DNA of 64,000 nt from Dirofilaria immitis (Eukaryota > Nematoda > Chromadorea > Rhabditida > Onchocercidae): assembly GCA_024305405.1 (NCBI GenBank), contig JAKNDB010000105.1:1860001-1924000 (forward strand). Reading direction: 5' to 3'. Below the pieces are notes generated by a model. That model had not been told where the DNA came from and searched no databases. It worked only from the letters and a program-made list of their open reading frames with translations. Of the stretch, positions 20,037 to 32,628 are shown piece by piece; within the stretch, counting starts at the first letter, position 1; the number at the start of each line of letters is the position of its first letter. The position numbers were made by a program, and so were the translations under genes.

Positions 20037-23000
20037 ATTTTTGTTGTAAATCTGTTTAACAAATTTAATAAGTTACCATAATAATGAGTTTATTGAGGAA
20101 TGAAAATAAGAAAGAAACTGAATGAAATTTGAAAAGAAATTCAATGAAAGTCAACTTGGTATGATTGAAATTCGCAAATTTGTGACGACGTGAAATAAAA
20201 AAGCGAAATGAAATATTTGATTATTCTAATCAAATAAATATTTTAACGCTATCATAGGATTTTTGAAGACGAAGAAGAAAAAAATTGAAATAAAAGTCTG
20301 TCCATGATGAAATAAAAAAGGATGGAAAGTAGAAGTCAGGAATATCAAGACAGGAATGGAAATTGTCATCATGCTATTTTCCTGCCTATTCAAATTTATA
20401 CTCCAGTCTTCAATGTATTGTTAGATATTGATGGAAGAAATGGGGCACAAGTTCATTCGATTGTATTTGATGTTGAAAAATTTTCTCTCAGTGAAAATGT
20501 GATTGTCAACTCTGCAATTCTTCTAGTGTACCATGAGGAAGAGCTGTTTTTAATGAATTTTTGTGCTCTATCCAAATTTTGAAGAGCAATGGTGATTGAT
20601 TCCTGCTAATGATATTTGAATTTGTAAATGAAAAATCTAAAAAGATAGCATAAATTTTTTTCGAACAGATATTAATTCCAAGCTTAAACTACAATTATTA
20701 GTTAATAGCAAAATTGATATTAGTTCCCGATTATAATTATTCGATATCAATTGGATGATATTGATGCAAAACTAATTTTACTCTCGAAAGCTTAAAGCAG
20801 TCAGCTGTCAACCACGCAAGTGCAAACACCAGAATTATCGTATAAAAAAATATTTTTCATAGATAGTTTCGATACCACATTCCATAAAGTCAGCAAAAAA
20901 TTTTCAGATGAGTTGCATTAAATAACCCAATAAATCCAGTTATTCTAACAATCATTGTTTCTATTGGTTTCAGTGAGACCATTATCCACAAATTTAAGAA
21001 TTTACCTTCCTTCAAGCAATTTCTAGCTGTTGATCGAGCATTCCTTTATGGACACACAAATGGTAAGGAGAAATTGTAGTTTAGCTTCTCAAACATATCA
21101 AATCACACTGGACTGAATTATTTTATCAACATTGAAAAATTCCTCATTATTCTGATAGCACTCATTAAGTTTATTTATGCTAAACATAGTAATTATACCA
21201 CGTCACATCATATTTTTGGATAGAATTAAGACTTTCCAATATTTCAGTACTTTCTGATGGCTTTTTAGCACAGTTGCTTCAATAGCATTATTAAATTCAT
21301 ATAAAATGTGATACCCTTCAAAATTCTCTTTGTATCTCTATATAATGCATCATACATTCTACAGTTAAGCATGCATGTCAATTTAATTCATGCACAAATT
21401 ACAAATAGGCATTTCTCCTTCTGTTCCTTCAGAATCCTGTTTTCTTCTAAAAACGTTGAACAGTTCCCGTGCCTTCGAACATTGTGTCTAAAGACAATTA
21501 TTACTCCAACAGCGTATTCTAACGTCCCCTAATCAAAATTGGCAATAACTTCTATCGAGAAAATTTTTATGAAACAGAATAAGCGGTTACATTAATAGTT
21601 GGGATGCGTCATGCTTGACAACTTATGATTTATATCGTTTAATCAAATTTTTTAAGCGCTTCCATTATAGCTAATAGCATATTTAAAGGACATTCGAAAA
21701 CTGAGAAAAAGAATCGAAAATTACTAGATGAATGGATATTTGAAAACTAGTGAATTGTGAGGAGCAAAAGTAATTTGACATGCAACACGAGAGGCAATGA
21801 ATCAAATGCAGAGATTGATAGTCCGAATCAGGAGCGTATTCATCAAAACCAAGGTCATTTCGGATGTTATTTTCGGAGCTTTTTGATCATAGTAATATTT
21901 TAAATATGCTCAGAAATAGACATGGATGAATGGATAAACACATCAACGTACAAAAATTATAGTTCCAGCCTAAAACCATTTCTATCGTTATTAACCATAT
22001 CGTATTTCTGATAATAATGCTGGACATTCATTGTTAGAAACTAATCATAATAACGATTAATTAAAGCTGAAATACTCAAAACAGAATAATATATGTCTCA
22101 ATATAAAATTTCTTGCCAGTTTGTATAAATGAATAATTAAATTATAAATTACTGGTTGATATCCAACAAAACATGATCATAACAACACAATCTATAGACA
22201 AATCATTTTATAAGTGATAAATTTATTCTATACTTTGAAAATTCCAATTTCTCAGCCAAATTTAGTTGAGAAGCACGCTCGCTTCCTCAAGCCAGATGCA
22301 TGCAGTCGCAGATGCGCTGCCGCATAATAAATTTACAGCCTATTTGCAAGAATGATCAGAAAGCCTTGAGGAACTGTCCAGTAAATTTAATTGCAGTAAA
22401 GTGCCTTCATTAAATACTCTACCTGCGATCCTATATTGTAAGTTCTGAGCATTAGTGCTGTTGTCTGATTTCACCCCTTATCACGTCATACTTCATATCA
22501 CGCTAAAGCCAATCTATGCAAATCGATTGTTATTTTTGTTGATAAAGGAACTTAATTATAGAGATATCAGGTTACTTGAAATACTAATTGGTAGTAGATC
22601 ATGAAAGGAAATGAAACTGAGTCAAAATCATGGAACAGTCAGTCGGGTATCTGAAAAAACTCCTGCAAAAGCTACTTCAATTTAATTTTATTTAAAGATG
22701 CAGAGATCTACAAACTGTGAAAATGAGCTATAACATGCTATTTAATAGCTTGATCGGAAAAATTTTCGATACATTGCATCTAATTGACAACATCGAAGGC
22801 ACGACGAATACTTTAACAATCGACAATTCAAAACTGCTGAGATCAATGCCGAAAGACAAGCGTAACAATGCACCAAAGGGCGCAGTGAACAATAAACCCG
22901 TAAGAAAATATGCATTTCGCTTTCTGCATAACTATAGTGACCAATGATTTCAATCTGAAATATGTTACACCATTAATACAACTCTAAATAGTATGGAAGA

Positions 23001-25413
23001 CTAGATTTTATAAAAGTTCCAAACATCGAAATAATAATAATATTTCTTGAAACTTTCGAACACAATTTGTGGGTTATCTCAGGAAGATCAGAAACTTAAA
23101 ATTTACAAAGAACAGGAAGAAATTTTTCCAAAAATTTCATGGAAGCAAAGAAAATATGCTTGAGGACTATAATTTACTACTATACATTAAACCATATAAA
23201 TTAATCTACAAACAATTTGAAGCATGCCTCACTTAAATTGCAGATGTCATCACCTGTTATAGCATTTTGTAACATTAAAATTTTATGTGACATTTCCGAA
23301 CTGAAAACAGAAACAAAATAAAATAGAAAACAACTGCGATCAAAATTAGCAAAAAGTGCTCACCTCCAGATACAATTTAACGCGCTGAAATGCTTCATAA
23401 AAACACAAACAATTCCCGGTTCTTCAAAAACTTTTATTTGTTGAAAGAAATTAGAAAAGTCAACAGACATAAGAACTGTTTTATAATGATAACAATACTG
23501 AACGAGACTTTTTAAGAGAAAGGGGAGTTTATATTTGAAGAACACAAATTTGAAAATGATGCACTGCGTCCATCATCTATAGCTTATGACCACTGCGATA
23601 CCACTACAATATCACCATCGCGAAAGCATAGTGAAACTGATTGCCATCCATTACATTTCAACATCACCCGCATTCATAACGCCTATATCGAAAATAATTC
23701 ATTACGAAATCAAGAATATATTTAAATGATACGGCAAAAGGTGAAATCTTGCAACCTGTGAAAAGATCTTATGTAATCAGATAAACATGAACCAACAAGA
23801 TACAGCAGATCTAGATTTACTATAAGTATTTCAAATTTTGAAGAGAACTAAAACAACAGAGCAAAAGAGACTGACATCCTAACTAAGCATAATTTCTTTT
23901 CTGATAATATATATCTACAGAACCCAGAAGGATCTATTATCATTGCATATTTTTCGAATAATTTTATTCCAATAGCAGTGATAACCCCTGTCCTCTTTTA
24001 ATAAAACTTCTTTCAATTGTTTTGATTCATGTTTGACAAGAAATGATGTATTTAGAAGTACTGTATCATATTTTAACTGCAAGACGCAGATGGGGACATG
24101 GAAATCACTGCTAAATGACTTTCGTAATATTTTTTAAGGAACTAGTTGTGAGCTTCAATTCTCTCAAGAGTATTTTTTTTTGCACCTTTTAATTAGAAAT
24201 GACAGATAAAGAGAAATAAGAAATAAGATTTCGAATAGCAAACGAAAAGTACATGTTAGAAACAGAGAAACAAAAGAGATAAATAAATTCCATTTCAGAG
24301 ATGTTACCAAACAATAATATTTTATTTCTTTAAGAGATCCCTAGAATGACAAAATCAGGAAGTTGAAAATGATAACCTTTTCACGAAGCATGAGTCATGA
24401 AACTTGTTATTGACGCTAATATAGAAAAAGGAACATAACTATTAATTTAAATTACTAGATCTACGACAACTGAAAAATGAAATGAAAATATAATTAATTA
24501 GTATTGGTATGTATACAAAAGCATAATTGGATAAGATTTGCTTCTATAACAAAATGTTATCCACTTACAGAATTGTCACATGCATTAAAAATGGAAGAGC
24601 AATGAAGATGAAAATATCATAAACAATGAATTTTACATAAAACGTATTATATAGAGAGCGTAATCAGAGTATTAAAACTATTTTACAAATCAATTTCCTT
24701 AAGAGAAAGTTCTATAAAATAAATTGATCTTTAAATTTACAAATTGTTCCACTAGTAAATTTTATTACAACTCAAAAAGATCGAAGATCCATCACTAGAG
24801 AAACGAAATTCTTACAAACCAAAAAGATTGTAAATAAAATCGAGCTCATGAATTCAAGTTAATACGCTAATAAGAATTTGATATAAAGAAAATATATGAC
24901 AAAGATTGCAGTATGAAGAGAAAAGCTAAGAGAATCTAACATCAAAGAACCGAAAGTGTAAATTATGCATACTGCCTGGATGCAACAGCCTCTACGCCAT
25001 TAATTGGTAATGCGCTTTCCTTTAAAGCTTAGAAGACTATTGCAGCCATCACAATTCATGAAAATCCAGGCTTTTAGATTCACAAAACCAATTAAATTTA
25101 ATATCTTTCATAGAAATTGAGTAATTATAAGAAGACACATATATGAGAGATCTAAGAGAAAATTCGTAAAAATCATTTCCATCTGATAAATCTCAAAAAA
25201 ATTGTTCATAATCTTGATGTAAAATTTAATGTAACATCAAAAATTAAAAGCAACATACCTGACAAAGTGCATGTCGATTCCAGGAGAGACGCATAAAATA
25301 TCTCGACAGAGTATATGCCATAGTTGCAAAGAATGAAATGAATTGGAAAATACACATGATAATAAGAAGAGGCAAAAATCGATCACTTAGAGAAAAGGGA
25401 AATATAATTTGCT

Positions 25414-25419
25414 TTTATT
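25414..25419 (-). terminator. Polyadenylation signal of CPSF6
   Basis: AATAAA on the minus strand, about 40 bases past the CPSF6 stop codon. Position and match suit a nematode 3' UTR. Confidence 0.65.
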
Positions 25420-25457
25420 GAATGTAAGTATATTCAATAAATGACGACGTTCACCAA

Positions 25458-28324
25458 TTAATATGCACGTCGACCTGATGAAGAGGAATGTCGTGGTGAA
25501 TAGTCATAACGTTCTCGCGAACGGGATCGACTTCTGGAAGAGCGACGATGTCGCTTACGAGACCGTTCAGATGGCGATCGCGAACGATCACGATTTGATC
25601 GGTGTTTACGTGAAGATGAATTGTATGATTTACTTTCTATCCCATTCAGAGTATCCTAAAATTCTTTTTGGTAAAATAGCATAAGTCAAATTATAGGGAT
25701 TAAATCTTATAATAATAACTACAGAAAGTTTTAAAAAATATAAAATATACCTGCAATGAGGAAATCAGGACTTTGCAGCGATCATCGTTAGCAACACGAC
25801 TTTGCCGAATAAGCGATATTGCAGTGACCAGTGTTTCAATAGCGGATGCGTAATCATTTGCAGCAGCATCGCTTACAGCACGTGTTATAGCTGACGATGA
25901 AACAGTACGATTACGATTCATTATTTCTTCAAATTCAGCTTCTGACACTCCTTCGATGCTGCAAGGAACTGATGCTGGTCCTATAATGTCTATGATTATT
26001 CTTATTATATTAATTTACAGTGATGAAAATTAATTACTGGATCTATTAAAATGATTGTCAAATTATAGAAACTTAATTAAAGAAAATAAAGTAAATACCT
26101 CCTCCGTAATTCTGACGGTACACTTGTGGATTGATGTGGGCACCAGGTGGAGGAAAGGAAGGAGGAGGATGCGATGTAGGTGGAGCACCGGGCGGAGCCA
26201 TTCCTGTTACTGGTTGAGAAGTACTTGATGGACCTGCTGGTCCTGCCGACGACATTGGTGGTAAAGCTTGCGGTGCCTGACCGAAACCTGGAGGCGGTCG
26301 ACTCATTGGTGGAGCACCAGGTGGTGGTGCCCCTGCTGAACAAAAAGTATATGATTATTGAAAAGGAATTTCACAGAAAAACTTATAAAAACAGAAATCA
26401 GATGAAAACTTAATATATTTAATTAATGTGTTTCTTTTTCCATGATATTGAACTTACAAAATCGATTGCGTTTAAAATATATGTTCTGATATATTTTTTT
26501 CTATAATAATATCACTTGCCTGACAGCTGAACTTGTGGTATGCTTGGCGGTGGCGCACTTAGATTGACCGGCGGCCGAGTCACATTTAGTGCACCAAGTG
26601 GAAGAGGTTGTGAAGTAGGTGGAGGACCACGTAATTGCGGAGGCTGCTGGCTGGGTGGCAATATCAGTGCAACCTGAGCTGGTGGCCGCAATGATGGGAT
26701 CGGTGGAGGGACCTAAACAATCATGTTAACAGACTAGTTTTAAAAATTCATCTTCAAATGGTGAAACTATGCTTAACATTACCTGAACTTGTGGTCGTAA
26801 TGGTACGGGTGGCGGTATAGTCATTTGTCCAGGCTGTAATGGCTGCTGTGGTGGCATACCTATACGAATAGTACCAACAAATGGCGTTTTCTGATCATCT
26901 TTCTTGGTGTCCTTTTGTCATTTCTCTAAAAAGTACACAAGAAATTTTTGGATTTGACTAAAATAAAACTGAAAGCCATATCTATTGAAAAATATGCTGG
27001 AAAACACCTGATCGACTCGTCTAGTAGCATCTTCGAATTTAGCCAGTGATGCTTTTGTGTATGGAAGAACGACAAGCTGCTGTCCGTGAAGTGTTTTTTG
27101 TGGCAATTTTTCCATAACTGTTTTGACCGAACTTTCAGCAGTGAAAACTGCTAATGCAAAACCTTTGCTCTGACCATTATTTCGGTTTTCATAAAATTTG
27201 ATGTCGATTAAATTTGTAGCGCCGCATGATAATATCATCGTTTGCAAATCAACATCCGTTGTCCACCATGTCATATTACCTGAAAGTAATAGGGAAATCA
27301 ATAAGCGTCACAAGCATAATCTTAGTCGTGAATGATGCAAAGGATATCTGTTTGATTGAATTGTAAGTAACCAATCCTCAAATTTTATTATTTCTATTTC
27401 ATTAGCACTATTATTTTTTTGATGATGACTGGTTATTCATTCCAATTATATCTAAAGTAAGTTATCGCATTTATCAGAAGCATCTCTGACACATATCTCA
27501 CAAGTACTAATTAAATTAATCAGTATATGTATTCACCAGTATGTTTAATTAGGCGTCAATTTTATATTTTCGCAGAACCAAATAGGCAAATTTTTGCTTT
27601 TTACACTTTTATCGTCAAAAATCTGAGCGAAATTAAGGGATTCAAAAAAAACTACCTATGTAGCAACAGTATCGTCGACCGGTATTGCTTTGGTTTACCC
27701 CGAGTGCTGGAAGAGTCTTTGATTGACTTCCCTGTGGAGTAGTAGTAATGCTTGACTTAACGGGCAATGATTCTGTTTTTACAATCTGACCAGATGGTTC
27801 AATCGCAGCGTCATATAAATCCGTATCATTTACTTCCGATTTCACTACTTTTGCTTCATTTACTGTATTACCGTTTTTTGATACATGACTATCTTGCCCA
27901 TCTCTGCATAAATATAAACAAAATTATTTAGCTTTGTTTACTGAAATATTTGACGTTATGAAATATATTATTCAATATCAGTGACTAAGAGTGACAATAA
28001 AACATGCTACACAATATGGTATGCACCAGAACTATGCAACAGAATTAATAAAATTTGGATGCAAGGCAGAAGTAATATCACACTGCAAGAACAGCAGATT
28101 CCTTTTAATGCGTAGCCTCTCTACGTATATGTTGTCTAAAGAATATCATTAGATAGTCACAGCAAAAAAAATGTGAGAATGATTATAGAAAACTGATAAA
28201 TTCCTCACTTGGCGATATCGTCATCATCGTCACCTAAAACATCACGTTCACTGAAGCGAGTATCAAGTTCACCATCTCCATATAAATCAAGATCATTGTC
28301 TGGCTGATCTAATATATCAGCCAT
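25458..28324 (-). CDS. CPSF6: Cleavage and polyadenylation factor subunit CPSF6 (CFIm68)
   Basis: Large subunit of nuclear cleavage factor Im, which binds UGUA elements with NUDT21/CPSF5 and sets poly(A) site choice. Exons: 28324-28209, 27903-27656, 27279-27008, 26925-26783, 26712-26520, 26335 or 26332-26099, 25980-25751, 25655-25458; 544 aa. The N-terminus is acidic ([18 protein letters not shown]). An RRM at about 115-205 contains [14 protein letters not shown] and [13 protein letters not shown] Pro/Gly-rich middle (about 225-402) and the family motif [12 protein letters not shown] with [15 protein letters not shown] follow. The C-terminal RS tail (480-544) is short compared with vertebrates. 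One missing A in AAAAGG (about 26911-26916) is needed; with it the CDS is exactly 545 codons including stop. The intron after 26520 has a GC donor (AG|GCAAGT), and the acceptor at 26335/26332 is a CAGCAG tandem. Head-to-head with MYG1. Confidence 0.93.
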
Positions 28325-29064
28325 TTTACAGCGAATTTAACCAATATAATTGTTATTCTGGAAAAAGTTCAATCGCTAACAATCAATTCTGAAGAATTAA
28401 AGTTTCTTGCGGTCATTTTCGAGATTCATTTGAATACAAAAAAGAAATCATTGGCTACAATTCAACATCTTTAATCCTAAATCATATTTTCTCAATTTTA
28501 ATCACAACTCAAAGCAATAAGAAAACAAAAGCAAGAAAAATGAATGGCTGAATAACACTGATGTCACTGGGCATAACATGCGGACGATAGTTTTGACTTA
28601 GATTATGCAAAAGTAAAGATAGTGATGTAAACAAGTAGATGCGCTGTGGCAACAAGTCATCTCTATGAAATAAATAAGACTGAGATAACACATAATACTT
28701 CTTTACACCTCTCCGATTCGGAAGACAAAAAATTGTCCAATAGAAATTTCGGATTCGAAAAAAATGTAACATAAAGTGAAGGACCAAAAATCTGAATCAG
28801 TGCGCAGAGAAGGCCGGAAAATCCCTCAAGGTCTCTACTACTTCTTCACAACATAATTAGCCTCTCCTACAAAGAATTCGCCACACACCGAGTATCGCAA
28901 AAAGACCACGCTATCTGGCAATCTCCCAAATGTTGCGATCGATCGCTGACACGTTATGCAACTCGTCATCCTATCCGTAAAGTGTTGAAAATGATTTACA
29001 CGGGATACTGGGAAAGGTAGTGGTGTATGCCTTATGTCCAGTATCTTAGCATCACTGTGCGTAC

Positions 29065-29100
29065 AATCTTAACATACTATGCTGTAATCTTAACATACTA
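29065..29100. repeat. 21-bp tandem repeat, two copies
   Basis: AATCTTAACATACTA occurs at 29065-29079 and 29086-29100, period 21. It abuts the left arm of the foldback element. Confidence 0.85.
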
Positions 29101-29107
29101 GGCAGTC

Positions 29108-29426
29108 CAGAAAGGATCTTAGGAAAGTAATGTGCATAAGTTATGCATAGCCCATCTTTTTCACACGGAAATTTCGAAGATCCAATATCAAAAATACACA
29201 CAGACAAATGTGCCCGTTAAATGCTTACTTATCAGTAGGCAACTATATGTTTTACCAAAGCATCGTATGGTATGCTGGGTAATTGCCCATCGAAGGTATG
29301 AATGGGCTGTAAAGAGGTAGTGCTTTGGTATTTCCGTATTTTTGATATTGGATCTTCGAAATTTTCGTTGTGAAAAAGATGGGCTATGCATAACTTATGC
29401 ACATTACTTTCTAGGATCCTTTTCTG
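29108..29426. mobile_element. Foldback / MITE-like element
   Basis: Arms of about 91 bp, 29108-29198 and 29336-29426, are near-perfect reverse complements; for example GTGCATAAGTTATGCATAGC and TTTCGAAGATCCAATATC each occur in inverted orientation at both ends. Only a few substitutions and one-base gaps separate the arms. The 137-bp centre has no gene. Small size, long arms and absence of a transposase fit a non-autonomous DNA element. ORFs that read through the arms on either strand are consequences of the repeat. It lies within the shared upstream region of CPSF6 and MYG1. Confidence 0.75.
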
Positions 29427-29724
29427 AGTGCTTTTCAATTTTTGAATAAGCAGATTTTTAACCAGAAAAAAATCATGTTGCAAATAGAAACTGCTTGAAA
29501 AAAAGTTCACGCGAGAAATGGAAATTAATTGAAAAAAGAAACTGTAAGAAAAACAATTTTGTAAAATACAGTAATAACTATTAGACTATCATTTCATTAT
29601 TGACATTTAAGGAGCATTGAATTTATTCGAAAAAGGAGCTTCTTCATGTGGGATTCAGAATTTATATGCTTACTTGATTATTCCTGTTAATTCTAGTTGC
29701 GTATTGTTATTCAAACATTTTACA

Positions 29725-32505
29725 ATGCCTAAAATTGGTACTCACAACGGGAAATTCCACTGTGATGAGGTAACCATTCTTCTTTTTTAATGTTTTACTT
29801 TTTTCTTAGATTGAATGGTGAAGATAATGATTTTTGCTAGAAATTGGAAATTAATATTGTTTTCTTGCGACAAGAAATCACACAAGGATAAATTTCTATC
29901 ATCTATATATTACGTAAAGCTGACATGCCATAAATAGGTTCACTCTAAAGCTAATATAATATTTTGTTGGAATATTAAACTGTGGATAAATAAATGATTC
30001 AAGATAAGGAAGGAAATTCTTCGGTATGATTTATATTTCTTATATTTATTATGTAGCTATTAATGGCGTAACCAAGTGTTCGTTTTAATATATTGGATGA
30101 GAATATTTTCAGGTTTTTGCAATCTTTTGTTGAAATCACTTCCCGAATACAGTGATTATGAAATTGTGCGGTATGCACTATTATCTTTTTATTTTAAAGA
30201 TATTTACTAAATTTCATTTCTTGCTCTCCTGCCATTTAAATAAGCATAGTTACAGTTTTTATCCTTTTCACGGATTTCCGATAATTTGTTGTTCAATTTC
30301 TCCAGTAAAACGCTTTGCAACATTCCATCGCCATAATAGTTTAGAAACTGTTTGTAGTATTTTATTTTTATAAATCCAGTAATAGCAGCTCTTTTTACTA
30401 TTTATTTTGATCAGATTTAGTTCTTTTACTGTTCTAAATCTTTGCTTGTTCGTTTGCTATAAACAACTGTTGGATAAATCAGTGGGATTTATGCCCTCAA
30501 ATCGTTTTAATTAATAAAGTTGATGGAATTTTGCAGAAGTCGTGATGAAGACGTGCTCAGTATGTGTAACATTGTGGTTGATGTCGGTGGTGAATATAAC
30601 CATGCCGCAATGAAGTATGATCATCATCAAAGGTTACTGTTGTTTTTGATGCTCATAATATAAAGCAAAAATATTCGCTCTGACACTTTCATTATCTTTT
30701 AATTACAGTACAAAACAGTGAATATTTTTAATCAAAAATTAAGAATAAGGCTAATGTTCTAATTTTCTATCCTGTATTGTTTTTCTCGAAAGAAAACAGT
30801 GTTATGAATGATTTGCTACAAATAACTCATCTCGCACTTTTTATCAACGAAGTTAGATTTTTAATGATTTTTTTGTATCAGAGACTTTTCACATACAATG
30901 AACACGTTGCAAATAATGAATTTCGGTACGAAATTAAGTTCTGCAGGTCTTATTTATGCTCACTTTGGGAAGAATGTTATTGGTGCGTTGCTTGGATTGT
31001 CGCATAACGATACAGTAATTGACATTTTGTTCAAAAAAGTCTATGAAATATTTGTGGAAGCCATCGATGCAATAGACAATGGAATTGCTCAGTTTGATGG
31101 TGAACCAAGGTATGTTTATGGAACGCTTGATGTAAGAAGATTTAATTCGGAAAGAATCTTTTTATTAGCGTTGAGATATCCATTACTTTGTTCTGACAAG
31201 AGATTTGCCAGCAAGTGCATTATTATGTACGCAGTACTTAGTATGCTTTTGATAATTTACATCATTTAATTTTAGATATTATTTGGGTGGTACACTCTCA
31301 TCTCGAGTTTCAATGTTAAATCCTGCATGGAATGAAGATTTGATCAGCGTGGATGAGAGGCAATTTTTCATAATTGTTTTGAAAAATTTATTTTAAATCA
31401 GACATTTGATAACTTTAATTCTATTTGAAAGTATTTAAATGAACTTACCAGTCATAGATTTATTATGGCAGTCAAACTGGTTGACAAAGAATTCAGTGAG
31501 CTGCTCACTTATCTTTACAAATCTTGGTTACCAGCACGTAGTATTGTTGTCAATGCAGTTGTCCATCGTTTTAATGTTTGTTATATTTCAATTGTTCTTG
31601 TTATCACAAATCACTCAGTTTTCGTCTATCAATCTAGATGTTTCATTCATTAAAATTTGAATCGAATTCAGAGCATGGTTCATTATCTTATTTACACATC
31701 TACTATTGAGTTTTAATTTTAGATATTATACACTTTCTTCTAGTTCCCAAATTTCTGTTTATGCTCCTGAATTCTCGACTTTATGTTTAGCTGATTATAT
31801 TTCAGTTATTTCTTCGCAGTTTGTGGTTGGTAACATTTATTCTGAAATAAAAACTGTCGTGTCGCATATTGGATTTTTGTAGGTTGATAAAAGTGGCCAA
31901 ATATTTCTCCTAGAAGCTGGTGGAGTGCCATGGAAAGATCATTTTTTTACATTGAAGAGCAATTTCACGTAAAGAATAATGGTATTACATATGTAATTTA
32001 TGAAGATAATGCAAACGCCCAGTGGAGAGTGCAAGCTATTCCAATAAGCGAAAAACAACCTTTTGAAAACAGGTTTTTGTCCATTTTTTAAAATGTTACT
32101 ATTTTGTATAAATTTTCAAAATTTTTCATGTATATCTATTTCGATGTTTATAATCATAATATGTTAATGCACTACATATGTGATCCAAAAATTTGTGTTT
32201 CATGCGAAATAATTCAAAATTGTTCAGCATTATTCGCAATTAAGTCTTGTTGGAAATTCTATGTATACTGTTCTCTTAAGCATTCTCTTAAGCCGTCCAT
32301 GTAAAACTATAAAGTCTTTGACTCCAGATTACCCCTACCAGAAGCATGGCGTGGTCTTCGTGATGCAGAATTGACAAAGGTAGCAGATATACCCGGTTGC
32401 ATCTTCGTTCATCCAACTGGTTTCATTGGAGGCAATAAATCACTACAGGGTGTACTAGAGATGGCGAGGAAATCATTATCTCTTGCTGGGAAATATAAGA
32501 ATTGA
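29725..32505 (+). CDS. MYG1: MYG1 family 3'-5' RNA exonuclease (UPF0160)
   Basis: A DHH-superfamily nuclease; the family member MYG1 is described as acting on RNA in nucleus and mitochondria. Exons: 29725-29769, 30113-30170, 30537-30632, 30882-31109, 31276-31359, 31458-31575, 31883-32072, 32328-32505; 332 aa, a little shorter than the human protein. It starts MPKIGTHNGKFHCDE and carries DVGGEYN and YDHHQ (metal-site motifs), FGTKLSSAGLIYAHFG, KSWLPARSIV, GGVPWKDH, QWRVQAIP, LPEAWRGLRD and HPTGFIGG. Two T runs each lack one base: 30125-30128, and T7 at 31942-31948. With both restored the CDS is exactly 333 codons including stop. The intron after 31359 uses a GC donor (AG|GCAATT). No strong mitochondrial presequence is seen. 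Transcribed away from CPSF6. Confidence 0.93.
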
Positions 32506-32583
32506 TGTGTATTATTTTTAGATTATTCTGAACGTAGTGTTTTATACATTTTCATATAAGCTTTTTTAAATTTTACATTATTA

Positions 32584-32628
32584 AAAAAAATCATTACAAG
32601 GCCTTCTAGAGATGACGAGGAAGTCATT
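32584..32628 (+). pseudogene. Relic copy of the last MYG1 exon end
   Basis: About 45 bases resemble 32434-32477 of the last MYG1 exon (28 of 35 identical over the core), beginning about 80 bases after the stop. Read in the same frame it gives KSLQGLLEMTRKS against KSLQGVLEMARKS in the gene. No splice acceptor precedes it. Likely an old small tandem duplication left in the 3' flank. Confidence 0.55.

Larger units (their letters stand above)
13024..25457. other. Gene-poor 12-kb stretch
   Basis: Between the alpha-actinin start and the CPSF6 3' end I see no exon chain I can support. It is strongly AT-rich with scattered small ORFs. The most protein-like are 20322-20582 (+, 86 codons, starts MESRSQEYQDRNGNCHH), 22717-22947 (+, contains LIGKIFDTLHLIDNIEG) and 17564-17749 (-), none with a recognisable family or splice partners. 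It may hold alpha-actinin 5' exons, promoters or enhancers, as the ATG exon has no convincing trans-splice acceptor directly upstream. Several inverted and tandem repeats are listed separately. Confidence 0.6.
28325..29724. other. Divergent promoter region CPSF6 / MYG1
   Basis: The 1.4 kb between two start codons pointing away from each other. It holds a 21-bp tandem repeat and a 319-bp foldback element. A minus ORF at 28509-28787 is hydrophobic and low in complexity, and I do not support it as a gene. No clear TATA box was found for either gene. Confidence 0.5.

Noticed and set aside
22240..22440. Cys-containing mini-ORF starting MQSQMRC
   Set aside because: Only about 37 codons, no signal peptide and no acceptor in phase.
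26077..26413. Overlapping ORFs on both strands of the CPSF6 Pro/Gly-rich exon
   Set aside because: Only the minus frame reading [10 protein letters not shown].. joins neighbours in phase; the others are frame shadows of G+C-rich repeats.
29132..29510. Three ORFs across the foldback arms (HKLCIAHLFH.. on both strands)
   Set aside because: The same peptide appears on both strands because the arms are inverted copies; no coding signature beyond the repeat.
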